Source: Anaerozeibacter sp031551775 (GTDB lineage: Bacteria; Bacillota; Clostridia; Christensenellales; Aristaeellaceae). From it: a stretch of 64,000 nt of DNA. How positions within the stretch are numbered: position 1 is the stretch's first letter; each line of letters starts with the position of its first letter. The stretch spans positions 29,357-93,356 of the forward strand of contig JAVBND010000030.1 in NCBI GenBank assembly GCA_031551775.1, written 5' to 3'. The notes under the pieces were generated by a model that searched no databases, was not told where the DNA came from, and saw only the letters and a list, made by a program, of their open reading frames with translations. Positions 1 through 7,630 of this stretch are shown here, piece by piece. The position numbers and the translations under genes were made by a program.

Positions 1-1340
1 CCGACATCGGAGGCAAGGTGCCCGGTTCGACATCCGGCGACGCCGACAGCACCTTCCAGGAGGGCATTCGCATTCCGGTCATCAAAATTGTGAAGGACGG
101 CCAACTCAACGACGACGTGATGAAACTCCTTTTGAACAACACGCGCACGCCCGATGAGCGCCGGGGCGATTTGACCGCGCAGATTTCAGCCAACCTGATC
201 GGCTGCCAGAAGCTTATGGCGGCGTATGAAAAGTATCGGGATACGCTGCTTGTTTGCATGGATGAGATGCTTAACTACACCGAGCGCCTGATGAAGGCGG
301 CGATTGCCAAGATCCCGGACGGCACGTACGAATATGTGGACTATGTGGACGGTTGCGGCGAGCGCTACCCCGACCCCATCAACATCAACGTCGCAATCAC
401 CGTCGCGGGCGAGGACATGACCATCGATTTCACCGGTACGCACAGTGAGGTGGAAGCGCCCATCAACATTCCCTATCCGATGATGGTCGGCTGTGTGCTG
501 TTTTGCATGAAGGCGCTGGTCAACCCGGACATGCCCACCAATTGGGGCATCGTAAAGCCCATTCGGATCATCGCGCCCAAGGGCTGCCTGGTGAACCCCA
601 CCGAGCCGCACGCCGTGGGCCTCACCATCGATGCGGCGCAGCGCTTGCCGGACGCGATCTTTGGGGCCTTGAACCCCATTTTGCCGGAGCGCGCGCTGGC
701 GGCTTCGAACGGCGCGTGCACGAGCGCGATCTTCTTTGGCAAGACGAGCGGAAACGGCCGCGACCAATACTTCATCTTCCATGAGTCGATTGCCGGCGGC
801 GCGGGCGCAAGCCACATCCACGACGGCCTGAGCGGCGTGCAGGTCTACCTGACCAACACCTCAAACATGCCCATCGAGGCAACTGAGACCGAGTTCCCCG
901 CCGTGCGCCTCAAGACCTACAAGCTGCGCACCGATTCATGCGGCGCGGGCGAATATCGCGGCGGGTGCGGGATTTGGCGCGAATATCAAATCGTGGGCGA
1001 CGACGTAAAGTGCAACTGCTTTGGCGACCGGCAGCGCTTCCGGCCATGGGGCATGGAGGGCGGCCTGGACGGCGAGCCGGGCGCGTTCTTCCACATCAGC
1101 GCCGAGACCGGCGAAATCAAGCGCCTGTCCGCCAAGACGACCGGATATCCGCTTAAGAAGGGGGACATCATTCGCGTGTTTACGCCGGGCGCGGGCGGTG
1201 TCGGCGATCCGAAGAAGCGCGCCGGCGAGAAGGTCCTGGCCGATGTGATTGCGCGCAAGATCAGTCCCGACGCGGCGGAAACGCTCTACGGCGTGAAGGT
1301 GCGAAAGACCCAAAACGGTTCTTATGAACTTGTGGGCTGA
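1..1340 (+). CDS. Hydantoinase B/oxoprolinase family protein, 5' end missing
   Basis: The reading frame is open at the left edge (codons from base 3), giving 445 visible residues. It begins in the motif DIGGKVPGS, which matches the conserved N-terminal region of N-methylhydantoinase B, 5-oxoprolinase and acetone-carboxylase-type subunits, so only the first part is missing. These enzymes act on hydantoins, 5-oxoproline or related compounds, usually with an ATP-dependent HyuA-type partner that would lie left of the window. A Gly-rich block near the C-terminus (FTPGAGGVGDPKKR) is also typical of the family. The stop is 15 bases before the SIS-domain gene, so they are probably cotranscribed. The substrate cannot be told from sequence. 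Confidence 0.85.
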   Translation, partial: DIGGKVPGSTSGDADSTFQEGIRIPVIKIVKDGQLNDDVMKLLLNNTRTPDERRGDLTAQISANLIGCQKLMAAYEKYRDTLLVCMDEMLNYTERLMKAAIAKIPDGTYEYVDYVDGCGERYPDPININVAITVAGEDMTIDFTGTHSEVEAPINIPYPMMVGCVLFCMKALVNPDMPTNWGIVKPIRIIAPKGCLVNPTEPHAVGLTIDAAQRLPDAIFGALNPILPERALAASNGACTSAIFFGKTSGNGRDQYFIFHESIAGGAGASHIHDGLSGVQVYLTNTSNMPIEATETEFPAVRLKTYKLRTDSCGAGEYRGGCGIWREYQIVGDDVKCNCFGDRQRFRPWGMEGGLDGEPGAFFHISAETGEIKRLSAKTTGYPLKKGDIIRVFTPGAGGVGDPKKRAGEKVLADVIARKISPDAAETLYGVKVRKTQNGSYELVG

Positions 1341-1355
1341 GAAAGGAAGATTACC

Positions 1356-2336
1356 GTGCAAAAAGAGATCGTCAACCTGATTCAAAAGTGCAAAGAATAC
1401 ATCGACAAGAACGGCAAACTGCGCTCCGTGTACTTTGTAGCCTGCGGCGGTTCCTGGGCGTCCCAGTGCTGCGGATTCATGCTGCTTGAAAATCAGAACG
1501 CGCTGGGGCTTGCGACGGGGCACGTCAACAGCAACGAATTTGTGCATTCGATGCCCAGAACGGTGAACCGGAACTCCGTCGTCATCGTCACCTCCATGAA
1601 GGCAACGGCGGAATCGGTTGAGGCGCTCACCGCTGCCAAGGCGGCGGGCGCGTACACCATTGCCATCACCGGCGGTCCGACCACGCTGATGGCCGAGACC
1701 GCCGACGGATTCGTCGTCTACACGCATTCTGAAAACTGGACCTGCGCGATGCACAGCCAGGCGATGTCCGTGCGCATTGCCGCCGAGATCCTCAATCAGT
1801 TTGACACCTTCGGGAAGTATGGCGCAACCATAGAAGCGCTTGACTCGCTCAATGAGCGCTATGAGGCTGTGCGCCAGCGGAACCTGACCCGCGCCATCCG
1901 CTTCGCGCTCGATTACAAAGATGAAAAGCTGTTCCACATCTTCTCCTGCGGCGCGATGTATGGCGCGGGCTATGGCGCGGCATACTGCCACTTGATGGAG
2001 ATGCAGCAGCTGAACGCCATTCCGGTCAACAGCTCGGAATACTTCCACGGTATTTTTGAATCGACTGTGCCTGAATTGCCGAGCGTAATCTTCATGAACC
2101 TCGGCAGTGCCCGGGAACTCGACGAGCGCGCGCTCAAATTCCTCAAGCAGTTTTCAAACCGGCTTGTGATTCTGGACGCGGCGGAATTTGGGCTTGACGA
2201 TGTAGACGCGGGGATCGTGGAGTACATTGCGCCGCTGATTACGTCTCCGCTGTTTCGCATGTATGTGGAGAAGCTATCCGTCGAGCGCAAGCACCCCATG
2301 CAGCTCAGGCGCTATATGTGGAAGTTTGATTATTAA
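1356..2336 (+). CDS. SIS-domain protein, fructoselysine-6-phosphate deglycase-like
   Basis: 326 residues, GTG start at 1356 after the Shine-Dalgarno-like GAAAGGAAGA. Two SIS (phosphosugar-binding) domains are visible: VYFVACGGSWASQ at about residues 24-36, and a second half containing NSSEYFHGIFES around 230. This arrangement resembles FrlB (fructoselysine-6-P deglycase) and the glucosamine-6-P synthase isomerase half, where the conserved Ser/Thr and E-x-x-H region bind phosphosugar. It follows a hydantoinase-type gene and precedes a GntR/UTRA regulator, a common arrangement for small-molecule catabolism. A role in cleaving a phosphorylated sugar-amine (Amadori-like) compound is inferred; the exact substrate is unknown. 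Confidence 0.75.
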   Translation: MQKEIVNLIQKCKEYIDKNGKLRSVYFVACGGSWASQCCGFMLLENQNALGLATGHVNSNEFVHSMPRTVNRNSVVIVTSMKATAESVEALTAAKAAGAYTIAITGGPTTLMAETADGFVVYTHSENWTCAMHSQAMSVRIAAEILNQFDTFGKYGATIEALDSLNERYEAVRQRNLTRAIRFALDYKDEKLFHIFSCGAMYGAGYGAAYCHLMEMQQLNAIPVNSSEYFHGIFESTVPELPSVIFMNLGSARELDERALKFLKQFSNRLVILDAAEFGLDDVDAGIVEYIAPLITSPLFRMYVEKLSVERKHPMQLRRYMWKFDY

Positions 2337-2361
2337 AAAACCGAAAATACATTATGCATGC

Positions 2362-2390
2362 TGTTCATTCTCATAATCTTATGATATAAT
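2362..2390 (+). promoter_or_regulatory. Candidate promoter of the GntR regulator gene
   Basis: A perfect TATAAT lies at 2385-2390, with a weak -35 (TGTTCA, 2362-2367) at 17-bp spacing in an AT-rich gap between the SIS gene and the regulator. The -10 is convincing; the -35 is poor. Confidence 0.45.
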
Positions 2391-2455
2391 GTTATAGAAC
2401 ATTGTATATTCTCTCTTGCGGGACAGTATATCGTGTGCAGTTGGGAGGATACGGC

Positions 2456-3190
2456 ATGGTCAATATTGAGAGCGCAGTCCCCTTCTACGCGCAGGTCAAG
2501 GAGGACCTCCTGCGTAAGATTCAAAGCGGGGAATTGCGGCCCGGCTGCCGTATTCCGTCTGAAAAGGAATTGACTGAAACCTACGGTGTCAGCATCATCA
2601 CAATCCGAAGGGCGGTTTCGGAACTGGTGGAGGAGAAGGTACTCGAGCGCAAGCAGGGCAAGGGCACGTTTTTGCTGCCGCGCAGTTTTCGGCGCACCTT
2701 TAAGTCCGGCGCGGTAGGTTTTTCCGAGATTTGCCAGGCGAACGGAATGCAGGTAGCGACGCGCGTGCTGCTCGCCGAGGTTATAAAAGATCCGCCGCTG
2801 GAGGTTTTGAAGGGCTTGGAGCTTCCGGCGGGCTCGGCGGTCGTGTGCATCAAGCGCGTGCGCTACGCGGATGATCAACCGGTCGTCATCGAAACCACGT
2901 ATTTTCCGCTGCACTTTGCGTACTTGCTGGACGCGGATTTGAACCACGCGTCGCTCTACCGAATGCTTCAGGAGCATGAAAAAGACCTGCGCCTGATTAC
3001 GCAGCTGGGTATGCGCGAGATTCGGCTGGTCACGGCGGACAAGCCCACGGCGGAATTGCTGGGCGTGAAGCCGGGCAGCGTGCTCTTGTCGAGCAAGGCG
3101 GTCGTGTTTGATGAAACGACGGGCAAGCCGGTGCACACATCCCTGCACATCGGCTACGCCCAAAAGTACAATTTCACAATGCTGGTTTAG
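2456..3190 (+). CDS. GntR-family (HutC/UTRA) transcriptional regulator
   Basis: 244 residues from the ATG at 2456, chosen because GGGAGG (2443-2448) sits just upstream; the frame is open further upstream to 2402 but without a ribosome site. Residues 1-70 form the winged helix of GntR (PFYAQVKEDLLRKIQSGEL, PSEKELTETYGVS, RKQGKGTF). The rest is a UTRA effector domain, which in HutC-type regulators binds the sugar phosphate or amino-acid derivative made by the controlled pathway. It probably controls the SIS/hydantoinase genes on its left. A hairpin terminator follows. Confidence 0.88.
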   Translation: MVNIESAVPFYAQVKEDLLRKIQSGELRPGCRIPSEKELTETYGVSIITIRRAVSELVEEKVLERKQGKGTFLLPRSFRRTFKSGAVGFSEICQANGMQVATRVLLAEVIKDPPLEVLKGLELPAGSAVVCIKRVRYADDQPVVIETTYFPLHFAYLLDADLNHASLYRMLQEHEKDLRLITQLGMREIRLVTADKPTAELLGVKPGSVLLSSKAVVFDETTGKPVHTSLHIGYAQKYNFTMLV

Positions 3191-3205
3191 AGTCTGTTGA
3201 GAAAG

Positions 3206-3244
3206 CGGCGGTCGTCCGGATGGATTCCGGTCGGCCGCCGTTTT
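3206..3244 (+). terminator. Rho-independent terminator after gntR
   Basis: CGGCGG (3206-3211) pairs with CCGCCG (3235-3240), with an inner CCGG/CCGG stem, followed directly by TTTT. It lies between the convergent gntR and pgsW-like genes. Confidence 0.65.
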
Positions 3245-3268
3245 GGTGCAATCGAAATGGGAGAATTG

Positions 3269-4336
3269 TCAGCGAAAGCGCCGCCGCCCAAGCGCGAGCG
3301 TAACAAACGCCAACAAAACGGAGACAAACAAGATTCCCTTGTGGTAGCGCGTTTCAAGGTAGACGCCGCCTTGACCGGGGCTGGGCAAAGGAGACGGGTC
3401 AACCGGCAGTCCGTTGTCAATGCACAGCTGGCTCACGTTGAGCATGTTGATGACCGGCACGCCCCGGGCGGCGTACTCGTACATCAGTCCGCGGTTGGGC
3501 GTGGTTGGAATGGCGGGCGGATTGGTCACCAGGCCGTTTGGGAAGGCCAGCGTATAGCTGCTGGAACCGCTGTTGGCGCTGGCGCCGCCCACGTTGACAA
3601 AGCACTTGATGTTTGGACCAAAGAGTTCAAGGCGGCGCGCGATGCTCTCTTCTAGCGTTGGAAGATCGATGAATTCCACGCCTTCGTCCATCGCCAGGGC
3701 GCGGATGATGTCCCGGGCATCGTCATAGAGCGCGCTTTCGCCATGGTCGTCGTTGCCGCCGGGCGACGTGGCGAGCAGTTGATATTCGGCTAAGCCCCGC
3801 TCGCGCAGGACGCGAAACATCTTGGGGAGGGGGAGCTCAGGGCGCGTCGCTCCGTACATGGAAGCGCCATAGGAGGCGATTACGCGCACGTCAAGCTTCA
3901 TTTCATTGGCGGCTGCCAGCGTGGCCAAGGCAAGACCCGGAAACGAGCCGCTGGCGCCGACGGCCACTTGGTCGCCCGCTTTAAGGCCCGCTTCATCAAA
4001 ATACTTGACCAGAAGGGCGGCAAAATTGGGGTTGAGGGCTGAGCGCTTGGCTTCGATGTGTCCAAGCGTCGTTGTGAGAGGGGTAAACTCCGGGCCGATC
4101 AGCCCGGTCTGGTTGATGTCCTCATAAAGGATTTCGATCTCCTCTTGCCGTACGCAATCAAACAGCGCCTCCTCGGCCTGCGCCATCCTGTGCGCGGCGG
4201 CCAATTGAACCAAGGCATGGGAGGACTTCTCCTGCACGTGAAAATGGGCGCTTAGTTGGGTTCCGGCAATCAATACTGACGCCGCCGCGATCAGGTAGGG
4301 GAGTGCGATTTTCCCCGGGCTGAACGCGCGCTTCAT
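3269..4336 (-). CDS. Poly-gamma-glutamate system protein (PgsW-like)
   Basis: 355 residues. There is an N-terminal membrane segment (about residues 10-30), a long extracytoplasmic body, and a C-terminal membrane segment (KGILFVSVLLAFVTLALG) ending in basic RRRFR, so it should be anchored at both ends. Similar proteins are found after PgsB and PgsC in bacteria whose gamma-polyglutamate loci lack PgsA/CapA. Its biochemical role is unknown; export or chain handling is a reasonable guess. The start overlaps the end of pgsC by 4 bases, so translation is coupled. Last gene of the minus-strand cluster. The family call rests on neighbourhood and topology. Confidence 0.7.
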   Translation of the reverse strand: MKRAFSPGKIALPYLIAAASVLIAGTQLSAHFHVQEKSSHALVQLAAAHRMAQAEEALFDCVRQEEIEILYEDINQTGLIGPEFTPLTTTLGHIEAKRSALNPNFAALLVKYFDEAGLKAGDQVAVGASGSFPGLALATLAAANEMKLDVRVIASYGASMYGATRPELPLPKMFRVLRERGLAEYQLLATSPGGNDDHGESALYDDARDIIRALAMDEGVEFIDLPTLEESIARRLELFGPNIKCFVNVGGASANSGSSSYTLAFPNGLVTNPPAIPTTPNRGLMYEYAARGVPVINMLNVSQLCIDNGLPVDPSPLPSPGQGGVYLETRYHKGILFVSVLLAFVTLALGRRRFR

Positions 4337-4767
4337 CCAAACACCCCCAGCATCAGCACCGCGCGCACGATAAACGTGATCACAAGCACCATGGCAAACG
4401 TCTTGGCCACACCTTGCTTGAGCATATCATTTGCGACGAGGCCGGGGACGATATAGCCGATGATCCGAAAATCCTGCGGGATGGCGCTCAAGTAATAGAA
4501 CATCTTGCCGATTGTCCAGGTTCCGATTAAACTGAGCAGCATGGTGACCATGAAACGACGGGAACCGTATATGATGATGAAGCGGCTGAGCAGACGGGTC
4601 AAAAGGTATACGACCAGCGAAAGAAACAGCGTTGAAACAAGGCGGTACGGCTGGTCGGCAAACAGGGCCAGATAACCGGCGCTGACCAGTCCGCCTGTAC
4701 CGAGGCCAAGCAGCTCAGTGCTCAGGAATCCGAGGATCACGCTCAAACCGATTGCTGCTTGCTGCAT
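4333..4767 (-). CDS. pgsC: Poly-gamma-glutamate biosynthesis protein PgsC/CapC
   Basis: 144 residues, almost entirely hydrophobic, with four or five membrane segments; length matches the family (about 150). PgsC is the small integral membrane partner of PgsB in the gamma-polyglutamate synthetase complex. The ATG at 4767 lies inside the end of pgsB (25-base overlap) behind GGGGGAT, so synthesis of the two subunits is coupled. The start sequence MQQAAIGLSVILGFLSTELLG is typical of CapC proteins. No PgsA/CapA is encoded nearby; the next gene is a PgsW-like protein instead. Confidence 0.85.
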   Translation of the reverse strand: MQQAAIGLSVILGFLSTELLGLGTGGLVSAGYLALFADQPYRLVSTLFLSLVVYLLTRLLSRFIIIYGSRRFMVTMLLSLIGTWTIGKMFYYLSAIPQDFRIIGYIVPGLVANDMLKQGVAKTFAMVLVITFIVRAVLMLGVFG

Positions 4768-5867
4768 TTCATATCCCCCTTTTGCTGCTCTAAGTATGCC
4801 AAGAACTCCGCGCCGGCACCTTTGACATTGCCCATCAACAGCACTGTACCCGGGTGCCTGAGAAGATCGTGCGGCGCGGCGACAGTCGCTTTCAATCCGG
4901 TTTTCCGTGCAAAGAAGCGGGCGGCTTTATCAGCATGGTCGCCAATCACGACAATCTCCCGGATGCGCTGCTTTTGCGTGAGCACCAGGGGAAGCAACGC
5001 GTGAAGGCGGTACTCGCGGTCAGCGCGGTTGTTGAACACCACGCGCAATGGAGCCCTGGTCATCCCCAGCGCTTGTTCGCTCTGGCTGAGCAGCGCCGCG
5101 CTCGATTCAAGGTCGTTTGCGGCAAAGGCGTTGACCACAACGCAATCGCCGATGATGAACGGCCCCGCCATGCCCAGGTCGCACCTGGCTTTGAGCATGC
5201 CGCGAAGTGCAATGTCCCGCCCGATGCCCAGTTGGCTTGCGGCGGCAAGCACAAGGCGAATGTTGTCGTCAAAAACCGGATAGGGGAACAGCGCTTTGTA
5301 TGCTTCGCCTATGGGCCCTTCGTCCGGCGCAATCACATTTTCGACATAGGCGGATAGCCCGGGTTCGGCGCAGACCACTGTGCAATTTCTGGGGATGGAC
5401 AATTTGAGCACGCTGAGCGTTTCCTTCTCGGTCCGGCCAATCTCATCCATATGATCCACCCGCGCGTTTGTCAAAACCACCTGTGTGGGGGAAGCCAGCT
5501 GCGCCATGATCCGCTGCGACTCGGGCCTGACCGCCATGCATTCCACCACGACGGCATCCGCGTCGCCGCGGACCGCGCGCCTTATGAAGGGAAGTTGCTC
5601 GGTAAGGCGAACGCCGCGCCGCCTCGCGAGCGTTTCTTCCTCACCTGTTGGCAGGATGACCGCCGCAAGGCTGCCGGTGCATTTGGCGTATGTTGTGAGG
5701 CCCGCTTCCCTGAGCACCGCGGCCATCAGGCGCGTGACGCTGGTCTTTCCGCGCGTGCCGTTTACCAGCACGCGGATTTTGATGCGCTTAAGGTTTCGTG
5801 CGTGAAGTGCGCGCTCCACAGCACCTGCTGTCAGTATCAAGGCAAAAAGAGCGATCACAAGTTTCAT
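4743..5867 (-). CDS. pgsB: Poly-gamma-glutamate synthase subunit PgsB/CapB
   Basis: 374 residues (characterised PgsB proteins are about 390). An N-terminal membrane anchor (residues 1-18) is followed by the Mur-ligase-like ATP site NGTRGKTSVTRL with P-loop GTRGKTS at residues 37-43. Further Mur-ligase-like blocks include VVECMAVRPESQ and TNARVDHMDEIG. PgsB is the ATP-dependent amide ligase that polymerises glutamate through gamma-carboxyl linkages at the inner face of the membrane, with PgsC. The start has GGGGG upstream. A perfect 15-bp hairpin separates it from the upstream C69 peptidase gene. Monomer stereochemistry, and whether it is glutamate at all, cannot be read from the sequence. Confidence 0.87.
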   Translation of the reverse strand: MKLVIALFALILTAGAVERALHARNLKRIKIRVLVNGTRGKTSVTRLMAAVLREAGLTTYAKCTGSLAAVILPTGEEETLARRRGVRLTEQLPFIRRAVRGDADAVVVECMAVRPESQRIMAQLASPTQVVLTNARVDHMDEIGRTEKETLSVLKLSIPRNCTVVCAEPGLSAYVENVIAPDEGPIGEAYKALFPYPVFDDNIRLVLAAASQLGIGRDIALRGMLKARCDLGMAGPFIIGDCVVVNAFAANDLESSAALLSQSEQALGMTRAPLRVVFNNRADREYRLHALLPLVLTQKQRIREIVVIGDHADKAARFFARKTGLKATVAAPHDLLRHPGTVLLMGNVKGAGAEFLAYLEQQKGDMKCSKQQSV

Positions 5868-5887
5868 CGCTGCCCCCTACAAACGGA

Positions 5888-5920
5888 GGATTTCCAGGCG
5901 CCAACGGCGCCTGGAAATCC
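5888..5920 (-). promoter_or_regulatory. Perfect 15-bp intercistronic hairpin between C69 peptidase and pgsB
   Basis: The arms 5888-5902 and 5906-5920 are fully complementary around a 3-base loop. There is no T-run on either strand, so it is more likely an mRNA-stability or processing element, or a partial terminator, than a full terminator. Confidence 0.6.
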
Positions 5921-5943
5921 TTGAGTACTTGGCTTTGAGTCAA

Positions 5944-7578
5944 TCAGGTCACAGGCGCGGCGCCCGCCGGGCCGGGATTGCGCGGCGCGCTCTTCATCAG
6001 GTCTTTCCAGTAGTCCGGCCAAGTGGCGCCTTTGCCGCCCATGTCTTTGCGGGTCCACATGTAGGTGCCCATCAGGTCGTCACCGAGCTCGAGCCAGTCC
6101 TCGTGCCACTCTACCGCGTTGCTGAAGGCATAGGCGGTGATGAGTTCCTTGGCTTCATCGACTTTGCCTTCGGCGATCAGTTTCGCACCGGCTTCCTGGA
6201 GCTTGGGGACGATTTCGTACTGCAGATCCATCTTGTCTTTGCGCGCGGCATGGATTTCCTGAATGGCGCTCATGTAGTTCATGGTCGCGATCTGCTGCAC
6301 GTAGCTGTTGGTCCACCATCCGCTGTCGCGGTTGAACTCTTCATAGCGGTTGCCTATGGTGTAGAGTTCGGGGATGCGGGTCATGGAGGGCCAGAGGGGC
6401 GTGAGGTAGGTGCTGTCGGGCGCGCCGTAGCCGTACCACACAAGGCACTTCATCTCGTCGGGAAGGTCCGCTTTGACGTTGGCGATCATCACGTAGCAGG
6501 TGCGGAACAGGTTGATCGTGCGCTCGATGTGGTTGAATTCGAGGACGTTGCCAAACGGGCCGGCTTCGGGCGCGAGCGACACGTCGTAATCGGTGCCCTG
6601 GTAGTAGTCACCCTTGATTTCAAACACGTCCTGTACGGAGAGCTTCTTCTCGGGGATAACCCACAGCGGGAAGCGCTTGGCTTCGGGGTCAAGTCCCAGA
6701 CTCGGGGCAACCAGGTCAAGCGCGCGCCATTCGCGGCGGGTGGAGTAGGCGGCGTCGTTGGGCGCGTAGATTTCGGCGGGGGAGAACTTTTCCGAGCCCT
6801 CTTCCCACAGACCGTTCTCAATCGCGAAGGACTTGAAGTTGGCGGAGCAGATGTAGTTTTCTGGATCGTCAAACTTGAAATCGTCGATGCGGGCACGGTT
6901 GGCGGCGACGAAGAAGGCGTCGCTCGGAATCCTGACCGCGCACCAGAGTTTGCGGCCGTAGAACTCGGCGATCCACGCCTCGTTGCCGTCGACGACGTTC
7001 ATGGTTTCGCCGGGATCACGCCAGTCGTATTCTTCGGTCAGGGCGCCCATGATCTCAACGGCTTCGCGGGCTGTCGAGGCGCGCTCAAGCGCGATATCCT
7101 GCGCGTTCCAGCAGTCGATCAGGCCGTCGTTGCTTCCATAAATGAGGTCGTACACCTTCTTGCCATATTCGGTATTGGTGTCGATGTTGAAGGTGGATTC
7201 GCCCATCGCGACGCCTTTATCGTTGATGAAGGAGTAGCGCGAATGGAAGTAGGCGTTGGTGTCTTCCGGCTGGTCCATGGTGGCGGCCAGCATACCGTTG
7301 CCGTAATCCTTGACTTCCGGGTACTTGCCGTAATCGCCGTAGTTGTGCGAATCAATGACGATGTCGCGGGTCTTGCCCTCTCCGCCTTCCATGCTGGGGA
7401 TAACCCACAGGCGGAAGTCGGCGCTAGAGGAGTCGTCGTTGTGGGTGGTGATGGTGGAACCGTCCGTGGTTGCGTCCTTGCCGACCATGACGATCGTGCA
7501 CGCAAAGGCGCTAGCGCAGCTCGCGAGCAACATGATCACGGTCAGGACGATGGCGATGACCTTGGATTTCCTGTTCAT
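5944..7578 (-). CDS. Secreted C69-family (Ntn) dipeptidase
   Basis: 544 residues. The first 26 residues are a signal peptide (basic MNRKSK, hydrophobic core, AFA cleavage site). The mature part begins C27-TIVMVGKDATTDGS, the hallmark of family C69 dipeptidases, in which this cysteine becomes the N-terminal nucleophile. Further conserved blocks include the region around WIAEFYGRKLWCAVRIP. Family members hydrolyse dipeptides; beside pgsB/pgsC a gamma-glutamyl peptide substrate is plausible but unproven. LASC at residues 18-21 also fits a lipobox, so the protein may instead be lipid-anchored. Ribosome site AGGAGGG precedes the ATG. Confidence 0.85.
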   Translation of the reverse strand: MNRKSKVIAIVLTVIMLLASCASAFACTIVMVGKDATTDGSTITTHNDDSSSADFRLWVIPSMEGGEGKTRDIVIDSHNYGDYGKYPEVKDYGNGMLAATMDQPEDTNAYFHSRYSFINDKGVAMGESTFNIDTNTEYGKKVYDLIYGSNDGLIDCWNAQDIALERASTAREAVEIMGALTEEYDWRDPGETMNVVDGNEAWIAEFYGRKLWCAVRIPSDAFFVAANRARIDDFKFDDPENYICSANFKSFAIENGLWEEGSEKFSPAEIYAPNDAAYSTRREWRALDLVAPSLGLDPEAKRFPLWVIPEKKLSVQDVFEIKGDYYQGTDYDVSLAPEAGPFGNVLEFNHIERTINLFRTCYVMIANVKADLPDEMKCLVWYGYGAPDSTYLTPLWPSMTRIPELYTIGNRYEEFNRDSGWWTNSYVQQIATMNYMSAIQEIHAARKDKMDLQYEIVPKLQEAGAKLIAEGKVDEAKELITAYAFSNAVEWHEDWLELGDDLMGTYMWTRKDMGGKGATWPDYWKDLMKSAPRNPGPAGAAPVT

Positions 7579-7599
7579 CTCGTAACCCTCCTATATCTT

Positions 7600-7618
7600 T
7601 TATGGACGCCGTCCATAA
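7600..7618. repeat. Inverted repeat upstream of the C69 peptidase gene
   Basis: TTATGGAC and GTCCATAA flank a 3-base centre, between the M14 gene stop and the C69 ribosome site. It could be an operator or an intercistronic hairpin. Confidence 0.4.
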
Positions 7619-7630
7619 TGGGAACTTGGA

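Noticed and set aside
936..2048. Long minus-strand open frame opposite the hydantoinase and SIS genes
   Set aside because: Low-complexity, basic, His/Arg-rich translation with no family motif; the plus-strand genes have clear motifs and ribosome sites.
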